DNA of 64,000 nt from Echinococcus granulosus (Eukaryota > Platyhelminthes > Cestoda > Cyclophyllidea > Taeniidae), in NCBI RefSeq assembly GCF_000524195.1, contig NW_020170384.1, forward strand, positions 1 to 64,000, given 5' to 3'. The notes under the pieces are model-generated. The model made no database searches and was not told the origin of the DNA. It saw only the letters and a program-made list of their open reading frames with translations. This document shows, one piece after another, positions 1 through 8,666 of the stretch (positions are counted from its first letter, which is position 1; the number at the start of each line of letters is the position of its first letter). The position numbers were made by a program, and so were the translations under genes.

Positions 1-562
1 GCCTTCTCTACCACTTCATACTCTTCTGCTTCCATCGACGTTTCTGCAAGCTCTATTTTCATTCTTATGTTTTTCCTTTTATTCTGTTCCTTTTTTTGCT
101 CTTTTAGCTTCCTTTTTCTTTTTTTTCAACTATCATTTTTTCTTCTTGTGCTCCTCCGTCTATTTCTTCATTCTCTTGATTCTCTTGTGATATTTCTGGT
201 AATATACTTGTTATGGGTCCTTCAAATTTTATTTCCTCATTCCTATGACCTTTTTTTTCTACTGCATATCTTGTGTCTCTCCTTGATTCGCCTACTTTTG
301 CTGCCATTGCTTTCTGTTCAATTTCAAGCTCCTCTGCCTCCTCCTCTTTCTCATCCTCTTGTAGCACTTTTTCTTTGGCCTTTGTTAGATACTTTTGTTC
401 TTTATCCTTAATGTTTATTTTTCTTTCCTGTTTTTTCCTAACTTCCCCCCTTTCTTTTGTTTTCTTTTTATTCATGTCTTGAATATATGCCTTTCCTTCA
501 TTTTGTGGCTTCAGGTCTTGGCCATCTGCCCTGGTTTGGATAACAGACTTATTTTGCTTTTC
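1..562 (-). CDS. ANK: Ankyrin exon 32 (partial): Lys/Glu-rich charged segment with apparent frameshift
   Basis: The minus-strand frame reads AYIQDMNKKKTKERGEVRKK, then EDEKEEEAEELEIEQKAMAA and EISQENQENEEIDGGAQEEK, a highly charged, coiled-coil-like stretch. The frame stops at 104-106 just after a run of eight A (119-126). Shifted by one base at that run, the frame stays open to the window edge and keeps the same style (IELAETSMEAEEYEVVEK). So either the sequence has a homopolymer indel here or the gene truly ends at 104. The phase-0 start at 562 (GTAAAG acceptor) is a guess; stronger acceptors at 579 and 595 give other phases. Confidence 0.55.
119..126 (-). repeat. A8 homopolymer (T8 on the plus strand) at apparent frameshift
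   Basis: Eight identical bases, closely followed by a run of five, inside Lys codons. The reading frame changes here. It is the likeliest place for a sequencing or assembly indel. Confidence 0.8.
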
Positions 563-923
563 CTTTACATTATCACTGTAAATCCCCTCATTATTAGCTA
601 TTGGAGAATAATTGTCAGTTAAACACCGTCATGCAAATTGAAAATTTGGAATAGGGGAGAAAGGGGTGAAGGAAAGGAAAAGGTACATAATCAATTTAGA
701 GATTAAAATTTCACTGTGCTTACAGGGTACAATGCTTGCAAACCCCTACTTTCCATGGATAACAGGTTCTAACATGCAAAATTATAGATATCAAACCTAT
801 TGTCATAAGATGATTTTCCCAACTTTCTAGTACTTATAACCAAATGAATTTCCGTTGTAAGTGTTCCTCTTGATCTGTGTTACTATTTTTCTTGCTATAT
901 TGAATGAAATGAAAACCTCTGAC
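563..923 (-). other. Probable ankyrin intron 31
   Basis: 0.36 kb. Nothing coding recognised. A small extra exon here is possible because the entry phase of the next exon is not secure. Confidence 0.5.
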
Positions 924-991
924 CTGTCCATTTACTAAATATTTCTCCTGCTCTTGCATGCACCAAGCACCATCGTGTTCATCGTCATGCG
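924..991 (-). CDS. ANK: Ankyrin exon 31: C-terminal region
   Basis: 68 nt, phase 1 in, phase 0 out (ATTTAG acceptor, CAG|GTCAGA donor). It encodes HDDEHDGAWCMQEQEKYLVN. Short, without a domain match; accepted on splice sites and phase. Confidence 0.6.
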
Positions 992-1056
992 CTAAATTTT
1001 GACTTACAGAACTAGTCTCGGTAGGCAATACAATTGTTCAATGAGAAGATACTTAC

Positions 1057-1213
1057 ACTCCACAACTCCTCCATCTGCCTCATTGGGGAGAAGTTCGTTC
1101 TCCGAAACCTCGTCAGTAACCTCGCGCTCTGTGATTCGTTCAGTTATGTGCTGCGTAGTGATTCGTTTTTTCACCACTATTCCGTCCGCTAAAGTTTCTT
1201 CAACTTCTTCCAC
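1057..1213 (-). CDS. ANK: Ankyrin exon 30: C-terminal region, second DGxVVK motif
   Basis: 157 nt, phase 0 in, phase 1 out (GTGAAG acceptor, T|GTAAGT donor). It reads VEEVEETLADGIVVKKRITT then HITERITEREVTDEVSE. The first block is a second copy of the exon 29 motif (VEEVLPDGTVVKQR). The acceptor is weak in pyrimidines. Confidence 0.75.
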
Positions 1214-1585
1214 CTTCACATATGACAAATAAATAGTCAAGATTTTACTACTTGGATTTCATGCAAATTCTTCTTTTTATTATGACTCCGATGCATACAT
1301 AAGGGCTTTTTATTTTATTATAATCATCCTTGTTAGGTTCATGCATTCAATGGTTATCAAAAGAAGGGGTGGTGATTTTTGAGTAGGATGGTTTGGTCAA
1401 ATACAATTTGACTAGAAACAAATTTGTCCGTTGTGTAAAACTAACATTTTGACGGCTCTGTAGCGATACTTATTCAGCATAGATGATAAAATCTTATCCA
1501 AACATACTTATTTTATCCTCAAATTGCACTCTACTAACGGCATTCAGTACTTTCCTATCATAGACCCAAATGTTTGATCACTCAC
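1214..1585 (-). other. Ankyrin intron 29
   Basis: 0.37 kb; nothing recognised. Confidence 0.8.
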
Positions 1586-1914
1586 TTTGACGACTTCTTC
1601 CGGCGGCTCGATGATATATTGGTCGTTGCCACCAGCAGCAGCTGCGTTGAAGACAGCCTCCTCCCAGTCGTGTGCCGACAGGGCCTGGATGGTCTCGGCA
1701 GTCTGGACTCGTTGTTTAACAACTGTTCCATCCGGCAGTACTTCCTCCATCTCCTCTATGAGGAAGCCCTCTTCTGGACGACCCTGGTGGACATCGTGAC
1801 CGGCTAGGCCTGTTGGAGACGGCGTTCCCTCGGCAGCAGCTGCCCTGTATGCTGCCTCAAAGTCCTCATCAGCATTGTCCAGTTGTTCCATCGACGGCAC
1901 CCGCAATTCATCAT
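1586..1914 (-). CDS. ANK: Ankyrin exon 29: C-terminal region with DGTVVKQR motif
   Basis: 329 nt, phase 1 in, phase 0 out (TTTCAG acceptor, AAA|GTGAGT donor). It contains EDFEAAYRAAAAEGTPSP and IEEMEEVLPDGTVVKQRVQT, and ends IIEPPEEVVK. The EE-x-L-x-DG-x-VVK-x-R block recurs in exon 30. Glu/Ala-rich, likely disordered. Confidence 0.8.
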
Positions 1915-2117
1915 CTGAAACACATTTATAATTCTCACTTTTATTCAGTCGTAGCACAAGTTAGTAAATACCGTCGAAATTTTCAGTGCTACTTTTTCTC
2001 ATAACCAGTCGATGCACCCTTGTGTGCATTTATGATTCAGAGTAAAATCTCAGCACTCGTAAATGGGATGTCAATTCTCGTGAGCAAAGAAAGGTTTTAG
2101 TTTGTCAACAAACCCAC

Positions 2118-2273
2118 CGGCTTCTATGTGCAGGGTGTCAGTTGGTCCTACAACGGGCGTTTCAGCCCGGCCAGCCTCAGCTGCTGCTCGCGACATTAGT
2201 GGACTGATCTCTTGTTTCGGTTTGCTTTTCACAGGCTCAATCTTAGCCTCCGTAACCAAGAGATCCTCGTGAT
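2118..2273 (-). CDS. ANK: Ankyrin exon 28: C-terminal region
   Basis: 156 nt, phase 1/1 (TACAG acceptor, G|GTGGGT donor). It encodes HEDLLVTEAKIEPVKSKPKQ and RAAAEAGRAETPVVGP. There is no domain match. Supported by phase and codon quality. Confidence 0.75.
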
Positions 2274-2773
2274 CTGTATGAAGAGATGAATATTCAACGT
2301 TGTGAAATTGCACTTTTTGGTACCAACATAGGATTCCCTCATTTCTATTCCTTTTTAGGAAAGAGAACATGAGCACATAATAGTTGCGCTAAGTAAAATA
2401 GGATGTGTGCGGTGAATAGGAATTAAGTATTCATTTTTTGGATATATCTAACTTTCGTCCCTGACGTACTCAGTAAAACTACTCGTTCACTAAGACTGTG
2501 TTTCTAGAATGTACACAGCCAGTGTGCACGTTTTGATCTTAAATTCCATCGCATATCAAGGTTGTAGTGCAGTTATTTTTCATCAGAAAACTGCTCAAAT
2601 GCGCTTAGTTTTAAAATACTTATACATATCACTCAAGAATTAAGTGTAGTCTCTTAAACAGGAAAAGCAGCTAATTAAAATTGCCAACGATATAGGCCAG
2701 TTTCTAATATGCTTAATTCAATATTTTGGCAGAAGCTGTACTAATTTAATTGGCGATAGAAGAAGAGAGATAC
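2274..2773 (-). other. Ankyrin intron 27
   Basis: 0.5 kb; no feature recognised. Confidence 0.8.
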
Positions 2774-3121
2774 CGGCAGACTGTGAGATAACGGAGATCA
2801 TGTGGACATCAGAGTCGAGGCCCAGAGCCTCGACAAGTTCCTCAGCGGCGATTTGTCGAGCCACAGAATCTGCGTGGACGATTATTTCCTCAGGTGGCAA
2901 GAGATTCTTTCGCGTCAGACTCTCCGAAGCCACGATGAATTCATCCGAAACCGGCTTTATTTCATCGGTCGGCAATCCAAGACCATCCTTAGATGAAGGG
3001 AATGATGCCACCATTGATAACGGCCGCTCGAGACTGGCGCTCTTGATCGAGGAGGTCAGAATGTAGGGTACCTCCTCACTTGGTACCGTGCGAGCTACAA
3101 TAGGGACATTGGTAGTGAATG
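2774..3121 (-). CDS. ANK: Ankyrin exon 27: C-terminal region
   Basis: 348 nt ending G|GTATCT in phase 1. It reads FTTNVPIVARTVPSEEVPYI, then DEFIVASESLTRKNLLPPEE and AAEELVEALGLDSDVHMISV. No domain recognised; it is acidic, as in ankyrin regulatory tails. The 5' boundary is uncertain: the acceptor used here (GAAAG, 3122) is weak but keeps frame. The much stronger TTTTGCAG acceptor at 3157 leads to a stop after 10 codons. Confidence 0.7.
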
Positions 3122-3257
3122 CTTTCAGTTTCTTAGGAATCCAAAGTCATTACGCGCTGCAAAACATTACGTTTCAATTTTCATTAGTAGAAGGCAAAAT
3201 TCTTTAGTCCCGAGTAAAGGGTATTAACACGAGGATTTATCCTAGAGGTGAACTTAC

Positions 3258-3323
3258 GAGTTCCATCAACAGCAGTTGGCGGTGGCGTCTGGTCCATTGT
3301 AGGTACAGTTGGGGATTCTGATC
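3258..3323 (-). CDS. ANK: Ankyrin exon 26: C-terminal region
   Basis: 66 nt, phase 1/1 (GCGTAG acceptor, C|GTAAGT donor). It encodes SESPTVPTMDQTPPPTAVDG, a Thr/Pro-rich linker. It is supported by two clean splice sites and by phase agreement with exon 25. It is symmetric, so it could be skipped. Confidence 0.75.
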
Positions 3324-3860
3324 CTACGCAAAAGCAAACCACTAAGTATTGGACCTGTCGACATATAACTTTGCAGTGTGCATTAAAATTTTTGTTAATA
3401 ATTTCAGTGTACATTGCACAACTTTAGCACTATTGCTTGAATAAGGCTTGGATAAACAGATTCGCGCACTCGAACAGCCTACGTTTACATTGTTCAAGTC
3501 CTTCATTATAAGATCAACAGACATGATTGAGTGTTTTGCAATTTTTAAACACGATAAAAAAATCTCTACACTATTGCAGCATTTCTCATCTCCCGAACTG
3601 CTCCAATAGAATTTGGTTGTAATTCAGAAAGGGAACCAATTTCTAGACTTTAGTGTCTTAATCAGACAACATATAAACTTATTTACAATCTTAATGGAAG
3701 ATTGGGACCTCCATTATAAACCTTACTAATGGACATTCATTCAATATTTGGGACTCGATCAACTTTAAGTCAAAAAATATCTTTGACATTAGGATCTCAT
3801 GACCTATCTGGCGAGTCTGCTCCACTTAATAGCTCTTATTTGAAGTGATAAACAGCTTAC
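3324..3860 (-). other. Ankyrin intron 25
   Basis: 0.54 kb; nothing recognised. Confidence 0.8.
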
Positions 3861-4121
3861 CAGGATGGGGTACAGCTGCTTCAGCGGCAATGGGGGCAGT
3901 GATAACGTGGTCTGCTGCAATCAGTGGCAGTGGTGGCGGCGTGTGCTGAGGAGTGATAGCGCTGACCATTTGAATGGAGTGCACCAAGGAGGGAGTCTTG
4001 GACGAGGTCATCTCCTCGTCGATGTGATGCACACGCGAGGTAACCGGTTGGACGTCCAGTTCCGCTGTCCTATCATCTAAGTGGACACCCAATTTCTGCA
4101 GCGCCTCCCTCATACGAGAAG
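3861..4121 (-). CDS. ANK: Ankyrin exon 25: end of death domain, start of C-terminal region
   Basis: 261 nt, phase 1/1 (TCTAG acceptor, G|GTAAGC donor). It begins SRMREALQKLGVHLDDRTAE, the last death-domain helix (compare [20 protein letters not shown]). It continues into low-complexity sequence with HTPPPLPL and IAAEAAVPHPG. Confidence 0.9.
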
Positions 4122-5286
4122 CTAGATTCAAGACAGGAAAGAACAAACTGATATATCTAGAAGCTTAAAATCTTCGGTTACAGCAACGGGTGAGATCCAC
4201 GAGTGTAAGTGAGTGGCTTTGTCAATCGCATTAAACACTATCAAAAGGTATTATTAACATGTTAACCCCGAATTACTATAAACAGCGACACGTTACTCAT
4301 CACCGCCAAGAATATGAAATGGCCCTCAAAGTGATGTATCTTTGAGTGGTTCATCGGTAAAAATGTTTATGCTAATTCAGTGTGATACGTTTTGCCACCA
4401 AACCTTCTTCAAATACGGTGCAAATATGATGAGGACTGGCGGCCCCTTCAAAACCTAGTTAAACGTACTCTTTGAATTGGGCAAGTTCAACTCACATTCA
4501 TCGCGCTCAATCAACATTTAAGGAGGGCTGTAGGAATTTAGCACAGTGCACATATAACACATAAGGTTGGAGGTATCTTACGAGGCCACACAATTTAAAA
4601 ATTACTGTAGCGGGTTACACCGAAAACCATGCAAACGTCTGCTCCACTTGATACACAGACCGTTCTCTGTTGCCTTTCCTTTTGATTGTTTTTGCCATTT
4701 TTAGCAAAAAATTACTTTTCTCTTAGAGATACGACACTTCGAACTTGGCGAATCACTGAGATAAAATCCAGCATTTAAAAACATATTTTAGCAGTATTTC
4801 AACACTAGAAAAATGTTCTTTTTGACCTTTTGTTACTCCCCATTCATGCAGATAATTCTCAAGAATTTTGGGAATCACGCGCTTGCTCACTCCTGGTGGG
4901 CAGAGTCTACGTTCATACATGCCTCAAGTACGGCGGTAGTCTCTCCAAGGCCGACTGCACACGTGACTTAACCAAGCAAGAGACCCAGATGCAGACTCTA
5001 GTGTCCCAGTCCTCAGCAGCCTCCGCCACCCAATCGGGCATCCCTCCGTGTTGGTCTGGCTACTCTTGCACACCTCATCAATTCATGTCTATTGGTGACT
5101 CGGGTCATAGTGGCAATAACTCAGTTTACAAGACGTTTTTAGGAAGTGCTTAGATGTTTTTCCGGCTGCTAAAAATTGGCAATTAGGAGACATGGAAGCT
5201 AATACAACAAAAGTAAACACAGATGATGAGATTTTTGTGTTATATCTCTGAGTGGCGTGTAGGACGATCGTATCATGGCAACTCAC
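4122..5286 (-). other. Ankyrin intron 24, with a possible cassette exon
   Basis: 1.17 kb splitting the death domain. A G+C-rich island at about 4.85-5.10 kb is open on both strands. On the minus strand 4963-5055 could be a 93-nt phase 1/1 exon (CCAG acceptor, C|GTGTGC donor), but it has no family match. The remaining sequence shows nothing. Confidence 0.6.
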
Positions 5287-5550
5287 CCAAATCTTCTGGC
5301 GAAAGAGTACCCATAGCGGCAGAGCGTTGCATCCAGAGCGCGAGCATGTGCTGACAGCGCTCACTGTCCGCCCCCTGACCGATCTGTTCGCCTGCCAGCA
5401 ATTCCCTCTCCACCATTTTGATGTCCTCGGGAGAGAGACCCAACTCCTTTGCCAATTGCGGCCATCGCGCATTCGTACGCAGTGCGATTTCCCTTATGTT
5501 TAATTCAGGTCTCATTGCCTTCGTTGACACCTCTTCCGACGTCGAAGCGT
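5287..5550 (-). CDS. ANK: Ankyrin exon 24: death domain
   Basis: 264 nt, phase 1/1 (CCAG acceptor, G|GTGAGT donor). It contains MRPELNIREIALRTNARWPQ, LAKELGLSPEDIKMVE and MLALWMQRSAAMG. These match WAELARELQFSVEDINRIR and LLNLWVIREG of the ankyrin death domain. The helix-5/6 Trp is present. A longer loop (AGEQIGQGADSER) lies between helices 4 and 5. Confidence 0.95.
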
Positions 5551-5673
5551 CTGGATGAAATCAGCATATGAACATGAGTTACGGTGGTTTATAACTAGGG
5601 TATAATGTTTGGAATCTCATTAGTATATGTGTCTTGTGACTAAAGATGTGTAGGTTCTGGTTCAATTCCTTAC

Positions 5674-5962
5674 CAAGCCATCGGCCTTCGACGGCATCGC
5701 CAGGCATGTGGATTTCGAGGACAGTGATGGGCTCTTCTTCATCGGTGGCGACCCTGGCACCGTAAGCCTCCTGTGGCTCACGGTAGACCCGAAGGTGGCC
5801 CGTTGGAGGTGTCTTGGTACCCACAGGCTGACGGACCCTAACCGGGTAGGTCAGACGGTTCTCTTGGAAGGCTTGCACGTCCAAAGTTAGCTGACCGGTA
5901 TGTGCTGGGTATGAGGAAATATCGCCTACTGTCTCCAGCCAATAAGTTTTTGATTCCGATAC
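5674..5962 (-). CDS. ANK: Ankyrin exon 23: UPA domain
   Basis: 289 nt, phase 0 in, phase 1 out (TTCCAG acceptor, G|GTAAGG donor). It reads VSESKTYWLETVGDISSYPA, then VQAFQENRLTYPVRVR, equivalent to FQSFRENRLAMPVKVR of vertebrate ankyrins. It ends ITVLEIHMPGDAVEGRWL (compare HLNITMP). It closes the ZU5-ZU5-UPA supramodule. Confidence 0.94.
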
Positions 5963-6126
5963 CTGGAAGGCAGAAAGCTTGGATATTTTCATCAGGAATA
6001 CTAGAAAGTATGAATAGACTGGGGCGGCTAAGAATAGATGAAATACAAGTTTGTACAGTTCACACCAATCAATACAAAAATTGCAAAATGGTGGGTCTGG
6101 AGGCATGCCTCAGTTGGAGGACCAAC

Positions 6127-6451
6127 AGCGACGAGCTGGAACTTCTCATGCTGCTCCAAAGTTTTCTCAGGCGCATCGTCGATAAGGCAAATGCAGCGTA
6201 GCTCTGCATCAGCGGGATGGAAGACCTTGCGTCGGAAGCGGGAAGCCACTGAAGTGGCTGCCGAGATGGCATCAGCCGCCGATGTTGAAATTGAAGCGGC
6301 TGCCTCATTTGCCTCAATCTCCTGACGATCTTCAGGGAGCCGGGCGTAGACGGCAAATCTTCCAATATAGGGTGGGATTATGCTCTCTTGGTAGACCCGA
6401 CTAGCCATCTCTGCCACATCCTCAATTCCTTGTGCGTCTACGAGCCACAGT
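6127..6451 (-). CDS. ANK: Ankyrin exon 22: start of UPA domain, with Ala/Ser-rich insertion
   Basis: Starts after TTCCAG in phase 2: [20 protein letters not shown], then [15 protein letters not shown], and [20 protein letters not shown]. This matches FWLSDC...VPYMAKFVIFAKM and [20 protein letters not shown]. Between these blocks lie roughly 35 extra residues rich in Ala and Ser. The 3' end is uncertain: GCT|GTTGGT (given here, best alignment length), CTC|GTCGCT, and the GC donor GAG|GCATGC at 6109 are all phase 0. Confidence 0.88.
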
Positions 6452-6573
6452 CTGGAAGAGATATAATCAGATAATTTGTAGTTAAAGTATGGTCCATGGA
6501 TGTTCCACACTTTCCATTCGTGACAAAAAAGCAAATCCACAAAGGGGGAGAGGAGGTGGAGAGGACGACTGAC

Positions 6574-6872
6574 CTGGCAGAGACAGTGGTGGTAAAAGAG
6601 ATGCAGTCCTTGTGACGAGTCATCGTGGTGGAGCCCGTGATGTCCTCCCAAGTGGCCGGTGCGCAGCCAGCGGTGATGGAACAGAGCAGGTGAAGGCTTG
6701 GTGGCAGCGGATCTGATTTGTGTACTCCCTTGAGTGACTGCCGTGGCAACGGGATTGTCACGGTTATTGGCTTGTGGAACTTGCGTCGTCGTGGTTCCAG
6801 TGTGACCACCGGCGAGAAGGCGGCCCGGTTGCCCACCATCTTATTCACTACGTAGGGCTGAATCACTTGGGC
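6574..6872 (-). CDS. ANK: Ankyrin exon 21: second ZU5 domain
   Basis: 299 nt, phase 0 in, phase 2 out (TTTAG acceptor, CAG|GTCAGT donor). It contains [35 protein letters not shown] and [10 protein letters not shown], then FTTTVSAR. These correspond strand by strand to [26 protein letters not shown] and FTTNVSARFW of other ankyrins. It is one of the most conserved stretches in the window. Confidence 0.97.
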
Positions 6873-7320
6873 CTAAATGAGTTGTTAGTTGCGGTTCTAA
6901 ATGAGTATGTGACAACAAACCATTCTAGGTTGCTTTACACAGGCCAATAGATTGGGGAGGTCTTCAAAAATTAACTTCACTACTTTCATTCACAAATTCG
7001 AATATAAATTCCTGTCTGTACATCAGCAGCTAATGATTATCACAAAGGATCTTCCATGAAATTACTTATCTTAATCTCACTTAAATCCGCGATTCGATAA
7101 TGAGCTTCAACTATCGCATGATTTCTTGGAGGAAATTGAAGCCTAAACTAAAATTTTACTCATACTTGCCGTGAAATCGATTAACAAACAGACAAACAAA
7201 TCCGAAAACAATATTGCAATGACTTTAAAGAACACAGACATCTGCCTGTAGTTTAGATCAAATACCTACCTCCAAGTAGGTGCTGAGAATTGTGAGTACA
7301 AAGGTGATAGTGGTACCTAC
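6873..7320 (-). other. Ankyrin intron 20
   Basis: 0.45 kb; no feature recognised. Confidence 0.8.
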
Positions 7321-7535
7321 CTGGAGACCGACTTTGATGCGCTTTTGCAGAGCGCCCTTAGGGAAGACGGCTTGCACTTTAGGGGAGACTGTGGAGGCGA
7401 GCACGCCTCCGTCGGGGCCGATCAGCGCGATCTCTTGACGGAAGCGCGAGATAAGCGCGAAGAAACGTGGTACATCCACCGTCAGGATGCGCTGGATCCG
7501 GCGCTCGCGTATTGATTTTAACAGCTCAATTTGAC
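7321..7535 (-). CDS. ANK: Ankyrin exon 20: link to and start of second ZU5
   Basis: 215 nt, phase 1 in, phase 0 out (GTTTAG acceptor, CAG|GTAGGT donor). It reads RIQRILTVDVPRFFALISRF and IGPDGGVLASTVSPKVQAVF. This matches RIITTDFPLYFVIMSR and [20 protein letters not shown] of vertebrate ankyrins, the junction between the two ZU5 domains. Confidence 0.95.
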
Positions 7536-7696
7536 CTAAACAACACCGCCTCTTCACTAACTTGACCCATTTAGAAGTCGATATTATATAGGTTAAGCAT
7601 TCATTAACCATTTGAAGCGATAAATAACAGTAATCAGCAGAAACAGAGACGCTCCTGACATGAGTGAAACAATAATACAACTTTGCAAGAGCCTAC

Positions 7697-7887
7697 CAAA
7701 TGCAGTTCCTAGGGCGTCTTGTACCGACTGATCGGTGGCTTCAAGAGGATGGGCCTTCCACGAATCCCCATGATCGCATCTCAGTGTAATGACCTCTCGA
7801 TCACGGCCTTGGATGGAAGCGAAATACGGGACTTCGAGAAGGATGGGCCCGTCGAGACGTACGCTGCTTGGCGACATTTCGATTATT
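7697..7887 (-). CDS. ANK: Ankyrin exon 19: first ZU5 domain, C-terminal part
   Basis: 191 nt, phase 2 in, phase 1 out (TTTAG acceptor, G|GTAGGC donor). It encodes IIEMSPSSVRLDGPILLEVP and then YFASIQGRDREVITLR, matching PVIVEIPHFAS and the GDRELVVLR strand of ankyrin ZU5. Confidence 0.94.
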
Positions 7888-7969
7888 CTAAAGTGAGAGC
7901 ATGTTTTGTTTCACAAAATTTCTATGGGGAGGAATTAGGGGACCTCCATATGAATCGCAGTTTACTTGC

Positions 7970-8155
7970 CTGCATGCAAACGCATCCCCGTCGTTCAGAT
8001 GAGGAAGGCGAGAGACGCGATCTGGTCGCAGTAGTCGACAAATGATTCGCGTGGGACTTGAAATAGCGTGGGGTGGAATAAGAAATCGAAGGTTTGGACG
8101 ACGCTGGGCCTCAACAAATCCTCCACGCGCATCCACAAGGAAAGAAACAAGGAAT
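7970..8155 (-). CDS. ANK: Ankyrin exon 18: first ZU5 domain, N-terminal part
   Basis: 186 nt, phase 2 in and out. It encodes FLVSFLVDARGGFVEAQRRP followed by IPPHAISSPTRIICRLLRP, equivalent to VDARGG...IPPRxCxxPTRITCRL of vertebrate ankyrins, the start of the spectrin-binding ZU5. The frame continues into exon 19 only if the donor is CAG|GCAAGT, a GC donor. The nearby GT four bases downstream would break frame. Confidence 0.92.
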
Positions 8156-8353
8156 CTAAAGGAAAATGGGAATCCATCAACTGAAATAGGGTTCGGTTTG
8201 TGAGTTCACAATTCACAGTAAAACAGAAATGCTGGTTAGATAAGTTTATAAGCATGCATATAGACAAATGTGGCATTGAAATGAAAACACCTATGGAGTG
8301 CAATCGATTTCTACAACTTTTGAGAAACAATTTAAAAAGTGATAAAATCGCAC

Positions 8354-8481
8354 CCAGCTTTCACTGGTTTGCAAACAGCCTGAATCGGTTCGGCCTCGAA
8401 GGCTTCCCATTCACTGGACCCAAGAGGTGTCGCGCCCGACATCTCGATGTCCGACTTCTGCACAGACAACGTTGATGTGCC
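8354..8481 (-). CDS. ANK: Ankyrin exon 17: linker into ZU5
   Basis: 128 nt, phase 0 in, phase 2 out (TTTCAG acceptor, GG|GTGCGA donor). It reads GTSTLSVQKSDIEMSGATPL and ends KPVKAG. The split Gly codon joins exon 18 to give AGFLVSF, matching the TGFLVSF start of the ankyrin ZU5 domain. The donor is weak apart from GT. Confidence 0.75.
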
Positions 8482-8595
8482 CTGAAACCGATTAGAGATA
8501 TTACGCTAAGCGTGATAACAAGATGCAGTAAACCATGGGTCTTGTTCAATGGAGCAACAAGGGGAAAACCTTATGTGATCGGTCAGCAAACTCAC

Positions 8596-8666
8596 CATTA
8601 GCTCGGAGACACGAGTCTGTTCCTCCATTGTACTATCAAGTGCACTAATCCGAATTTTTGGTTCAC
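8596..8666 (-). CDS. ANK: Ankyrin exon 16: linker
   Basis: 71 nt, phase 1 in, phase 0 out (TTTTAAG acceptor, ATG|GTGAGT donor). It encodes EPKIRISALDSTMEEQTRVS, part of the linker between the repeats and ZU5. There is no domain match; it is supported by both splice sites and by phase. Confidence 0.75.

Noticed and set aside
67..622. Plus-strand open frames rich in Phe, Leu and Ser
   Set aside because: They are the complement of the Lys/Glu-rich ankyrin exon 32; the composition is a mirror of that coding strand.
5659..5669. GGTTCAATTCC, a tRNA B-box-like sequence
   Set aside because: No A box, acceptor stem or anticodon arm around it; it lies at an ankyrin intron edge.
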